A DNA stretch of 64,000 nucleotides from NCBI GenBank assembly GCA_016721185.1, contig JADKIP010000016.1, positions 1 through 64,000 on the forward strand, written 5' to 3'. The position numbers and the translations under genes were made by a program. This document shows positions 1 to 8,055 of the stretch, piece by piece. Under the pieces are notes generated by a model, which saw only the letters and a program-made list of their open reading frames with translations, searched no databases and was not told where the DNA came from. Numbering within the stretch: the first letter of the stretch is position 1; each line of letters opens with the position of its first letter. The stretch comes from Candidatus Dechloromonas phosphorivorans. Its GTDB lineage: Bacteria > Pseudomonadota > Gammaproteobacteria > Burkholderiales > Rhodocyclaceae.

Positions 1-60
1 AACAGCTTCATCGGGAACATCTCCTTTGGGGTTTTTGGTCGTAATTGATATAGCCAGCAT
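1..60 (-). CDS. Unidentified ORF, 5' end only, cut by window edge
   Basis: The first 60 bases read on the minus strand as an open frame of 20 codons starting at an ATG (58-60) and running off the window. The visible N-terminus (MLAISITTKNPKGDVPDEAV) matches no family I recognise. The frame is also open for about 24 codons upstream of this ATG, but no better start codon is seen. There is no convincing ribosome binding site. It may not be a real gene. Confidence 0.2.
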   Translation of the reverse strand, partial: MLAISITTKNPKGDVPDEAV

Positions 61-460
61 TTTGACTTTTTCGCTCGTTTCGACTATGGCAAAGCTTATG
101 GCGCTTTTGTTCAGAATTTCATGCTATGCCATAGCAATATAAGTATTCGACTATGCATATGTGAGATTCTGGACTGATTGTTGATCAATTTCAAAAACGA
201 AAGTGGACAAAGAAGCGGCAGGGTGTTTCCAGCAAGTTCGGTCTCAACCAGCCGCCGCCGAAGAGGTGCGGCCAATAATCAGGGATGACATGGTGAATAA
301 AATACGTACTTGAAGCGCTGGCTGGTGGTCAGACTGCTCGCGCTTCCACATTAAGCTTCGCCGCCGACTGGAGCCTCGGGAGCACCGATTAGGAACAGCT
401 TCCTGAAAATAAAACGCAGCAAGCTGGCGCTATATCTGACACCAAAGCGGAGCTTACGAG
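61..460. other. Intergenic region with palindrome and short direct repeat
   Basis: There is no credible coding frame in this 400-base stretch. It holds a perfect palindrome (122-136) and a direct repeat of TTCGACTATG at 79-88 and 146-155. The rest shows nothing I can name. It separates the partial minus-strand ORF from the plus-strand rhodanese remnant, so it could hold promoters for both. Confidence 0.4.
122..136. promoter_or_regulatory. 15-bp palindrome, possible operator
   Basis: TGCTATG-C-CATAGCA is a perfect 7-bp inverted repeat around one base. It lies about 60 bases upstream of the partial minus-strand ORF, where an operator would fit. No regulator gene is visible in the window to pair with it. 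The binding role is inference. Confidence 0.35.
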
Positions 461-905
461 ATGAAAGTGAAGGACCGGAAGGGCGTTGCCTTCTTCGACA
501 TTCGCACGCCTGCGGAAGCCATATTACGTCGGCTGGCCATTGATGCCGATGCCCTGGTTCCATTTGTCGAGCCCCCGGAACTGATGACTGAATGGGACGA
601 GCGCGCCATGTACAAGCTGGAACCCAACCAGGATTTCGTGCCCGAGCTGGAGCGTCGGCTGAAAGAAATGGGCCTAGGTAAGGAGACCACCATCATCCTG
701 ATTTGCCCGCTCTGGCGACCGCAGTTCTGAGGCGCAAGACCGCTTGCAGGTGGCCGGCTATAACAAGGTTTTGGTATTGCCGAAGGTTTTAGCGACACCG
801 CCGAGGGCGGCACCAAAGACGGACAGCGTGCGGTCAACAAGCTGGAAAAACGCCAATTTACCTTGGACCTACAAGCTGGATAAAGCGAATGTACTTTCCC
901 GCTGA
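461..905 (+). pseudogene. Rhodanese-like protein, three frameshifts
   Basis: The frame starts at ATG 461 and reads as a rhodanese-fold (sulfurtransferase-like) protein: an FDIRTPAEA segment near the start, then ALVPFVEPPE, KLEPNQDFVPE, and an active-site loop that would read CRSGDRS. An extra C in the CCC run at 706-708 turns that loop into CPLWRPQF and ends the frame at 730. The rest is recoverable in other frames: AGYNKV, then EGFSDTAEGGTKDGQRAVN, then WKNANLPWTYKLDKA, ending at TGA 903-905. At least three single-base shifts are needed. The Cys of the CRSGDRS loop would be the sulfur-carrying residue. Either a pseudogene or a gene damaged by sequence error. A hairpin terminator follows. Confidence 0.7.
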
Positions 906-920
906 TTTTGTCAGCCAGGA

Positions 921-951
921 AAAGCCCGCCAATCTTGTCTTGGCAGGCTTT
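921..951 (+). terminator. Rho-independent terminator after rhodanese remnant
   Basis: AAAGCCCGCCAA (921-932) pairs with TTGGCAGGCTTT (940-951) over 12 bases with one mismatch. The loop is 7 bases, and a T-containing tail follows. It sits 16 bases after the rhodanese stop. Confidence 0.65.
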
Positions 952-1266
952 CTGATTTTCAACTTTGTAGGTATTCAGGATTTATGAATGGGCGATGAAT
1001 AACCTGCGGAAACATCCAAATAGAAGGTTGCAATGGCAGCACGTTCATTCAAGGCCTTTACGGGCAAGATAGGCAGCGTTCAGAAGACATGGGGAGAAGC
1101 CATGAACGAAATTGGATCCACCGCACAATCGGTAATCAACATCAACGCCTTCCTGGCTGACTCGCGGGCGTATTTGGCGATCAGCGATCGTCGAAGGCGC
1201 CGCAGGAACCAACTGTCAGCCATTTCAACCGTAACCGCCAGGTTGCAAAGGGCACCAGCGAGTTCG
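952..1266. other. No recognisable gene
   Basis: About 315 bases between the rhodanese terminator and the Spy-like remnant. An open frame begins at ATG 1033 and runs into the Spy-like signal peptide frame, but its product, including a run of six arginines, resembles nothing I know. It may be the remnant of another short gene. I would not call it coding. Confidence 0.35.
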
Positions 1267-1748
1267 TATCATAAAGTTGCCCAATCATTTCTTCTCATTG
1301 CCGGACTGGGTACGTTTGCTGCCGGGCCGGCCATGGCCGATCCGGTTGTGGCTGGGTGGCCAGCGCGGCGGCTATCAAGGTACCCTACCAGGAGCATCAT
1401 GCAAAAATGATGGAGCAGCATCACAAGCAACTGCCTGAGGCGCTGAAGCTGACGCCGGAACAAGAACCCGCATGGAACAAGCTGATGGAAACCGGAGCCC
1501 AGGCCAGCGCAGGCAGCGGTGAAGCAGAGGATTGGACCAAACTCAAGGCGCCCGAACGTGCCGAGAAAATGTGAGCTCTCCAAAGCGAGACAAGTCGTCA
1601 TTGGCCGGGCATGTCGCTGCCCTGGAGACTTTTATGCCTTACTGACATCAAGCAACAGAAGATGCGAGGAGCAACATGCCGCGCAAAAGCATCGCGGCAA
1701 ATCAGAACCAAGATACCGAGTCCTGACAAGACACCACCCAAGTCCTGA
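1267..1748 (+). pseudogene. Spy/CpxP-like periplasmic protein, frameshifted
   Basis: The pieces match the Spy/CpxP (LTXXQ-motif) family of small periplasmic chaperone and stress proteins. A signal peptide (SFLLIAGLGTFAAGPAMA) is followed in another frame, near 1356, by HHAKMMEQHHKQLPEALKL and the family motif LTPEQEPAWNKL. The frame breaks again at about 1572 after PERAEKM. It resumes as LSKARQ and HVAALETF and probably ends at TGA 1746-1748. No clear start codon remains, so the 5' limit is approximate. At least three indels are needed. A terminator hairpin follows 22 bases later, as expected for a once-intact gene. Confidence 0.6.
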
Positions 1749-1770
1749 TCCAGCCGTCGCTTACTTTATA

Positions 1771-1796
1771 AAAGCCCAGCAAGTTTGCTGGGTTTT
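1771..1796 (+). terminator. Rho-independent terminator
   Basis: AAAGCCCAGCAA (1771-1782) pairs with TTGCTGGGTTTT, giving a long stem with a tiny loop and one G-U pair, followed by ATTA. It lies just past the Spy-like remnant. Confidence 0.7.
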
Positions 1797-1844
1797 ATTA
1801 ACCTCAACCCCGCCGTTCCGGACAACGAGGGCATTTCACACCTG

Positions 1845-1849
1845 GCAAG
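1845..1849. repeat. Left target-site duplication of IS21-family element (GCAAG)
   Basis: GCAAG lies directly outside the left terminal repeat and is repeated directly outside the right one at 4629-4633. Five bases fits the 4-8 bp duplications made by the IS21 family. Confidence 0.7.
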
Positions 1850-1896
1850 TGTCATTGACCGGCAATATGGAAGACCACCGATGATCGGCGTAATGG
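1850..1896 (+). repeat. Left end of IS21 element with sub-terminal repeat
   Basis: This end begins TGTCATTGACCGGC and contains TGATCGGCGTAATGG at 1882-1896. The opposite end carries the inverted counterparts. It is the end distal to the istA promoter. Confidence 0.7.
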
Positions 1897-1950
1897 AAAC
1901 CAGTTTGAAGAGGTAAACGGGCTAAATCGGGGCTTAAAGCGGAGTGGATT

Positions 1951-2720
1951 TTACACCTGTTTTACGGGTGCTGATTTTGGGGCTGTCAGCGCCAGTTTTG
2001 GCGAGCGATAAGAATCGCCGTCGAGGGTCAAGCAGTAAGCGTTATGGCGCAGTCGATCCAGGGTGGCGGCGGCGAGCAATCGGTTGGCCGGGAAGGCCTG
2101 GTCCCCTCGGTGAAATCAAGATTGCTGGGCGACGATGGTCGCCCGCCTGCTCATGGCGTTCGGCGATCGGGTATGGAAGTCTTCATCGGCCGGCGGGCGC
2201 ATGGTTTGAGTCCAAAGTCGTCAATGATCAACAAAGGAATCCAGGCCAGCGTGGCGATTTTGCGTTCGACCGTACCGACGGCCGCGCCGTGGTCAGGCTG
2301 GCACACAACTTGAGGCCTGCGTCGTAAAAGAACATCGACGCCTTGGCATTCTGGACGCAATGGCCCGAGCCTTGGGCCAGATGGCTTTTGCCGGTGCCGC
2401 AGGGGCCGACGATGAGCACGGGCGCCTTCTCCTGCAGATAGCGCCCGGTCTGGATCATGGATCAGGATCGATTCAGATTCGGCAGGCGCGAAATCAAAGC
2501 CTTCAAGCGACTTGCCGGCGCGGAAAGCGGCGCGGCGCAGGCGTAATTCAAACTTCTTCTGATCGCGGCGGGCGACCTCATCGTGGATCAGCAGCGAAAA
2601 ACTCGGTATACGCCCGGCCTTCGCTTCAATGGCTTGGCGATTTCACTTTCCAGCAGATCGAGGATGCCGGAGGGGCTGGAGCTGTTTCAGATGAGAGGGC
2701 AAGCTCAGGATGGGGTTCAT
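1951..2720 (-). pseudogene. istB: istB, IS21-family transposition ATPase, frameshifted
   Basis: IstB is the AAA+ helper of IS21 transposition. The start is ATG 2720 (MNPILSLPSHLKQLQ), with GGGAGC just upstream as the likely ribosome binding site. The N-terminal helical part (HDEVARRDQKKFELRLRRAA) is followed by a Walker A loop VGPCGTGKSHLAQ encoded near 2400 and a Walker B-like segment LLIIDDFGLKP near 2215. The C-terminal signature DQAFPANRLLAAATLDRLRH and NAYCLTLDGDSYRSPKLAL lies near 2000, ending at TAA 1951-1953. At least five frame changes are needed. Several fall in G or C runs, for example near 2145 and 2130. The family identity is clear; a functional product is not possible as written. 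Confidence 0.8.
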
Positions 2721-2829
2721 GCTCCCTTCAGGATGGAATTGGCCGGTTGGCCGGAGTTCCGAGGTCGGGGGGTCAGGTCAGGCAACGCCCGGCAGCCTAT
2801 GCTCCGACGCCCGGCAGCGGAAGATACTG

Positions 2830-4430
2830 TCACCATGGCTGAGCCGGCAGAAAGTAAGTTCGACCGTGGAGGATCAAGTTAGCGGTCTCATTGGACGGTG
2901 TCAGGGCGGCAAACAGGCTGGCGGCATTGCCGGGCAAAACCGGCCTGAATGCGTATCGCCTCCGGGGTGGTAGCGGCCCGGTCGTCGCTCCGCAGTCGCG
3001 ACCGCTACGCCGGAATGGTCTTCACCGTGCGGTAATGCGGTGACTCGTGCGCCAGCGCCCGAGGCGCAGGCCGCTTCCAATCGGGAGGCGGCATAGGTTT
3101 GCTGCAAGCGCAACACGCCTTGCGCAGCACGCAGCCGTTCAACGATGCGATCAGACAGCAGTCGCTCGATCAATTCGGCACAGGCTGGACCAATCCGTCC
3201 GGCTTACTCCAGACACCAAGCCCGGTCGCGGGCAAAAAGGCCTGGGCGTCGGGCGGTAGATGGTCGTTCACCGTGCGCCGATCACCGTATTGCAGGTTCG
3301 TCCGTGGGCGGCGACCGGTTTGAAATCTGGTAAATCGTCACCATGCCGTCGGTGGCCTTGAACCAGAACAGCTTGCCGACCAGACTGAAGGGGACGGAAT
3401 AGTAGGCATGCTCGAACTGGATATGGCAGTCGGGATGGACATTGGCCTGCGACCAGACACCGAGATCCGGGCGCTACCGGGGTAACGGCAAGAGCACGGC
3501 GCGCTCGAGTTCGAAACAGACCAGCGGTGCTTCGCCGGTCGTACCGTGCCGTCAGGTGCCGGCCTCTTCCGCCCAAGCAGCCTGGCGGTTGAGTCGGTGA
3601 GATCACGAAAAGTTTGAGGGTGGGAAGTTGCCCTTCAGGTATTTGACGCCCGATTCGACAATACCTTTCTTCTGCGGATCGTGGGGTGGGCATGGGTCGA
3701 TCTTGGAAACCGTAGCCTTCGGCGCAATCGGCATAGGAGCGCTGCTTCCCGGATCACAGATACAGGCTTTGACGATGGCGCATTTGGCGTTATCAGATGA
3801 CGCGGGCCGGCACGGCGGCAAACCATTCCGAAAGGCCCGGCGGTGGCGGCCGAGCCAGGTGGCCACCACGTTTGATCCCAGACAAACTCGACGTACTGGT
3901 GACGCGAGAAGCGGGAGGTCATGACGAAGGCCCAAGTCCGGCGTTGCCCGCCAGCGGGATGTTCAAGCGTTGGTCGCCCGAAAATCCACCTGGGCGCTTC
4001 GCCGAAAGGCGCGAAGTTCAGGCGGACCGTGGTCTTCGGCGGGACGTCCCTGGTTCAGGCGGTCCAGCATGCGACGAACGGCCGGTAATGGCCGGTGAAG
4101 CCGTGTTCGCGCTCGGGACCGTGCTGAATGACGACGCCGGAAACGCCTTGCGCCAAGCCAGAAGCGGCGATGCGTTCCCGATGCGGCTCCAGCCGCTGGA
4201 CCTCGGTGGTGATGCCCCGTTGCTCGGCATCAGCGCCTCGGCAATCGTCGCGTCGTCGGGTGCGGGCTGTTCGGTGGCGAGCCAGTCTCGTTCACCGACC
4301 AGCGTCCGCAAACTGGCTGCCGTCCGCCGGCCCAGAAGCCACTCTTGGCAATGTCGCGGTCGGAATCGCCTTGTCGCATGCGCAGCAACCACTCTCGGTA
4401 GTGGTGCGTTTCGATCTTCGTTCGACTCAT
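2830..4430 (-). pseudogene. istA: istA, IS21-family DDE transposase, frameshifted
   Basis: IstA is the transposase of IS21-family elements. The start is ATG 4430 (MSRTKIETHHYREWLLRMRQ), followed by a helix-turn-helix region. Later fragments in changing frames match the catalytic core and flanks: TWAFVMTSRFSRHQYVEFVWDQT, AKCAIVKAC, and FKIDPCPPHDPQKKGIVESGVKYLKGNF. The C-terminal part reads CAELIERLLSDRIVERLRAAQGVL and ends ILHGRTYFLPAQPW at TGA 2830-2832. About 533 codons would be a normal length for the family. Many frame changes are needed. istB follows on the same strand after about 110 bases, the standard order. Confidence 0.8.
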
Positions 4431-4499
4431 CGCTTCCTCGGCAAAAAAGCCGCCGAGGTAGTGATGAGGGTGAAATCCGAAATGCCCGCTCTACTCCTT

Positions 4500-4628
4500 C
4501 AACGGCGAGTGGAACCAATACGGCGATCCGGTGGATCTATATGCCGATCACTGACGGCTCCATTACGCCGATCACGACCTGGATCAATATGCCGATCTCC
4601 AGTGGATCCTATAGGCCGGTCACTGACA
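4500..4628 (-). repeat. Right end of IS21 element with iterated repeats
   Basis: Read inwards on the minus strand this end begins TGTCAGTGACCGGC. It then carries four to five copies of a roughly 24-base unit built around GATCGGC(A/G)TA(A/T) at 4515-4620. Such repeated blocks lie upstream of istA in IS21 relatives and are presumed transposase binding sites. Confidence 0.7.
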
Positions 4629-4633
4629 GCAAG
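4629..4633. repeat. Right target-site duplication (GCAAG)
   Basis: This is the direct copy of 1845-1849, immediately outside the right terminal repeat. Confidence 0.7.
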
Positions 4634-5261
4634 ATAATTTCCCGTAAAAAAATGAAGCCCGTGAAAAGCGGACGCTTGATGCCACGGCAAAAATGGCGAC
4701 ACCGACTGAAATAACTCCTCAACTTATTGCGCACTTCGGACGTTAGTTAACTCATCGCAACCCGCATCACCGAACGATCCTCAAGGAAGCCATCATGTCC
4801 CACTTGACCCTGACCGACCTCAGCGCTCTTGGGTCAACCAACGACGGCGGCGGCTTATCTCGACGCCTGTGACAGTGGCGCCAAGTTTGTTCGACTGGAC
4901 CCACCTGTACCAGGCCTGTGGAAATCTGTTGCTGAGAATTTTTCAGTGGTCGTGCTTACGAAGCTTTCCCCGGTTTGGTGGCTCAATCAATGCGGCGCGT
5001 GATGTTGCCGAAGCCGTCGAGATGGGCCATAAAATCGAAGTCAGCAGGCTTGCTTACTACTGCACTTGCCGCCATCCTGAGCCGTGCCTCGGTGGCAATC
5101 CGGAACCCTGCAAGCATTTTTCTTCAATAAGCTTTAAATATTGGACTTGGCCTGTGGATAAAGCCCTCTGCACCAAGTCGCCGGCTATATCCCCGAGTTT
5201 CTGCAAAGGCTTTCGCGGTCGACCGGATTACGGCCTGAATTTGAATCACTCAAATTCCACT
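4634..5261. other. No recognisable gene between IS21 element and dinB
   Basis: This roughly 630-base stretch has only interrupted frames. A frame from about 4869 to 5273 includes SINAARDVAEAVEMGHKIEVSRLAYY, which has the look of real protein sequence but matches no family I recognise. Another frame near 5185 gives HQVAGYIPEFLQRLS. It is probably decayed coding DNA, with the dinB promoter at its right edge. No terminator or repeat stands out. Confidence 0.4.
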
Positions 5262-5280
5262 ATACTGTTATGAACAGTAT
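5262..5280. promoter_or_regulatory. Perfect palindrome with dinB start codon in its loop
   Basis: ATACTGTT (5262-5269) and AACAGTAT (5273-5280) are exact inverted repeats, and the three bases between them are the ATG of dinB. The arms resemble half-sites of a LexA box (CTGT...ACAG), but the gap is 3 bases shorter than the classical CTGT-N8-ACAG. It could be a repressor operator covering the start codon, or an mRNA hairpin hiding it. This is seen directly; the role is inference. Confidence 0.45.
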
Positions 5281-6416
5281 TCGCCGTATTGCCCATCTGG
5301 ATATGGATGCTTTTTCGCTTCCCGTTGAACTGCTCCATTACCCCGAATTGCGCGGACAACCCGTGGTGGTTGGCGGGCGTAGCGTGCATCAGCCGGTGGC
5401 GCAAGCTGATGGTAGCCAGCGTTTTGCCCGTCTTCGGGATTATGCGGGGCGGGGGGTTATCACCACCTCAACTTACGAAGCGCGGGCGCTCGGCGTGTTT
5501 TCCGGGATGGGTTTGATGAAGTCGGCGCAGCTTGCCCCGGAAGCCATTCTCCTGCCTGCCAATTTTGACGCCTACCGCGATTACTCCCGTCGTTTCAAAG
5601 CAGCCGTAGCGGCGATTGTGCCAAAAATCGAGGACCGCGGCATTGACGAGATCTACCTTGATCTTAGCGACATCCCGGAAACCACGGATGCTCTGGCGCG
5701 GCGCATCCAAGCAGGCTGTTTTCGATGGACCGGCCTGACCTGTTCGATAGGCATTACGCCGAACAAGCTGCTGTCAAAATCTGTTCCGACCTGGATAAAC
5801 CGAATGGCGTGACCATTCTGGATATGGCTGATGTACCGACGCGCATCTGGCCGCTAGCGGCGAAGAAAATCAATGGCATCAGGCCCAAAGCATCAGAGAA
5901 GCTCGCTCGCCGGGCATTAACACCATCGGCGAACTGGCTGCCACACCGGTCGATTTTCTTGTGCGTAAATTTGGGGGTGCCACCGGCACCTGGTTGTCGC
6001 GGGGTGGCATGGCATTGATGAACGGCCGGTGGTTACTGGGTCAGCGCCGAAATCCATCAGTCGTGAAAGCACCTTTGAGCGGGATTTGCATGCCCAACTG
6101 GATAAAGCCGAATTGTCAGGGAATTTTTACGTCCTTTGCATGCGCGTGGCCGATGACCTGCAACGGAAAGGCTATGTCAGTCGAACCATCGGTATCAAGC
6201 TGCGCTATGCCGATTTTCAGGTGGTGACGCGTGATGTCACCTTGCCCATGGGCGTGAGCGACGGTCTTGAAATTCGCAAGGCGGCAGGCGAGTGTCTGAA
6301 GCGAATTCCACTGACCCAGCGAATCCGCTTTGCTCGGCGTGCGGGCCGGCGGCTTGCTGCCATTGGCCAGTGGCAATCCTGATTTCACCAGCCAGCAGGC
6401 AGAATTACCGTTTTAA
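5270..6416 (+). pseudogene. dinB: dinB, Y-family DNA polymerase IV, multiple frameshifts
   Basis: DinB copies past DNA lesions and is usually part of the SOS response. From ATG 5270 the frame shows the N-terminal HLDMDAF metal-binding motif, then ELRGQPVVVGG, TSTYEARALGV and the catalytic GIDEIYLDL. SIGITPNKLLSK follows, but an A is missing in the run at 5776-5779. The chain continues in other frames: ICSDLDKPNGVT, TIGELAATPVDFLVRKFG, HGIDERPVVTG, SISRESTFERDL, and a normal tail ending AELPF at TAA 6414-6416. Near the active site, FSLPVEL replaces the expected F(Y/F)ASVEL: one T is missing in 5311-5315 and one C is extra in 5321-5323, a compensating pair. Either a decayed gene or an error-rich stretch. 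Confidence 0.8.
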
Positions 6417-6512
6417 TTGGCGGATGGGATGGATCAGCTAGGAGTGGGCGGGTTTTGGCGGTTGACCAAAAGTGGTCAGGCCGGCACCAAGCCAGATGCC
6501 GATTCCTACGAT

Positions 6513-6614
6513 TCATGGGCGCTGCTTACTGTTGGCCGCGAGAACGAGCATTCGCGAGGCGCAACCAAGCGCCAGAATCAACCCAATGCCGAACAGCAAG
6601 CCGGTCAGGGCCAT
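6513..6614 (-). pseudogene. Fragment of YeeE/YedE-family membrane transporter
   Basis: On the minus strand an ATG at 6614 opens 33 codons reading MALTGLLFGIGLILALGCASR, then MLVLAAN, and stopping at 6513. The GxGxxxxxGCxSR pattern with a conserved Cys is typical of the YeeE/YedE (DUF395) family, linked to thiosulfate or sulfur-compound uptake. No other part of the gene is recognisable in 6417-6759, so this is a scrap or a badly frameshifted gene. The remaining bases of that interval show nothing else. Confidence 0.45.
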
Positions 6615-6759
6615 ACTTTGCTTCTCGCTGAGTCATTCGGTCAGGCTGTTCAGATCCATGATTTTTGCCGCAAAAATGCGGTTGACCGCAGCATTCAGTG
6701 TGAGGCGGTGGCGCGGCTAAAATCAGTAGCGGTGACGCGCATTTCGCTCAGACATCCCG

Positions 6760-7985
6760 TCAGAAAAGCTCAATATCGCCATCATCATTGCCAGCTGGCG
6801 ATTTCGTAATGCTGTGGGCGCGCAGCGCGTCGGCCTTGACGTGTGAATTGACCAGTAACTCGATCAGGCGCTGGCTGCGCTGCCGGAAGCGTTGCAGGCC
6901 GTCGGTCTGGCCCTGGTCGTGGTGAAGGTTGAGGAAGGCGTGCATGTACTCGCCGACATTCAATGTACGCTGGCTGATGCGGCCCATCATTTGGGTAACG
7001 ATGTCTTCAAACTGCATGGCCATGACCCCTTCCTGGGTCAGGCTGTGCATTTTTTCGGTGACTTCGGTGATGTGGTCGGAATGCTGGCGGGCGGTTTGCG
7101 TCAGCGTTAGTAACTCCTCGCCCAGTTCGCTCAACGTGGCGCGGGACTGTTCCGCGATGCTCATGTCAATGTTGGTTGCGCTGGCGACCTGGACCTACCT
7201 CTTGCAGTGATTTGAGAATGCCGCCCAGGGCTTGACGAATATCGATATTGAACTCCCCGGTTCGCGCCGCCAGTTTGCGCACTTCATCGGCAACCACGGC
7301 AAAGCCGCGCCCGGCCTCGCCGGCTCGGGCGGCTTCAATGGCGGCATTCAGGGCCAGTAGATCGGTTTTGCTTGGTAATGCCGGAGATGTCATTGAGCGT
7401 ATTGGTAATTTGCCCAGCCTGGGCTTGTATTTGTTCGAAACTGATGGCAACGCCAGCACTGGTCGACCGCAGTTGATCCATTTTGCTGACGAATTCGCCG
7501 ATCAGTGCATTGGTTTCGTCAAAGAAGCGTTGCAAGCCGGCCTGTTTCTGGACTTCAACATTGTCCGAGCCGGTCATTTGCAGCATTTCGTCGATTAGCG
7601 AACGAAGAATCTGACGCTGATCAGAGGATTGCGATTCAAGGCCGGTCAAGCTGCCCGACAACTTGTTGACCGAATCGCGAATAATCCCTTGTGCCTCAAG
7701 CATCTCCTGCTCAAGTGAGGTGAATTGCATCTCGGCATGGGCCATGGCTTCGGTGGACAGCGTGTTGTACTCCGACATCACGGCGTTCAACTCGGTGATG
7801 TAGCCTTGCTGACGGGCTTTCCAGCGGCGGCGCTGGTCAAAGGAGAAGAGCGACGCTGCTGCCAGCGTGACGGCCAGCAACAGGAACCAATGCATGGATA
7901 GCGGGCCGGTCATCTGGGCGGCGATCCAGAGTCCGAGGCAAAGTGCCACCATCAACCAGAGCAGTATGTCGTCGATTCTTTTCAC
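6760..7985 (-). pseudogene. Methyl-accepting chemotaxis protein, two frameshifts
   Basis: A chemoreceptor read on the minus strand from ATG 7985 (MKRIDDILLWLMVAL). Two N-terminal membrane segments (about residues 7-24 and 32-49) are separated by only a few residues, so there is no periplasmic sensor domain and sensing would be cytoplasmic. A helical region leads to the conserved signalling tip (LLALNAAIEAARAGE, GRGFAVVADEVRKLA). The frame breaks just before the tip at an AAAA run (7366-7369; expected KQTDLLALN) and again near 7191-7198 before VASATNIDMSIAEQS. The C-terminal helix ends at 6760. With two one-base corrections it would be a complete receptor of about 408 residues, so sequence error is a strong alternative. 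Confidence 0.75.
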
Positions 7986-8008
7986 TTTTTGATTCCGTTA
8001 TAAGCAAT

Positions 8009-8030
8009 CGGCCCCAACGTGCGGGGGCCG
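8009..8030 (-). terminator. Hairpin between pntB and chemoreceptor
   Basis: CGGCCCC (8009-8015) pairs with GGGGCCG (8024-8030). It lies 26 bases past the pntB stop. A clear T-run is lacking on the minus strand, so termination is only likely. Confidence 0.4.
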
Positions 8031-8055
8031 TTTCGCCAAGGATATTACCTTTGTC

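Larger units (their letters stand above)
1850..4628 (-). mobile_element. IS21-family insertion sequence, complete but frameshifted
   Basis: A 2779-bp element transcribed on the minus strand, with istA (4430 to 2830) followed by istB (2720 to 1951). Both outer ends start TGTCA(T/G)TGACCGGC reading inwards. Inside each end are iterated sub-terminal repeats around GATCGG(C)(A/G)TA(A/T)TG; a 15-mer TGATCGGCGTAATGG at 1882-1896 recurs inverted at 4560-4574. Multiple terminal repeats are typical of IS21-family ends, where they bind the IstA transposase. A GCAAG duplication flanks the element. Both genes need several frame corrections, so the copy as written could not move. The intact ends and duplication suggest that insertion was fairly recent or that many of the indels are sequence errors. 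Confidence 0.85.

Noticed and set aside
1984..1998. TGTCAGCGCCAGTTT considered as the left end of the IS21 element
   Set aside because: It lies inside the C-terminal codons of istB (KLALTAPKS). The better match TGTCATTGACCGGC at 1850 has a target duplication outside it.
5262..5280. Classical LexA box at dinB
   Set aside because: The palindrome is perfect, but the CTGT...ACAG spacing is 3 bases too short for the classical CTGT-N8-ACAG box, so I report it only as an unassigned operator candidate.
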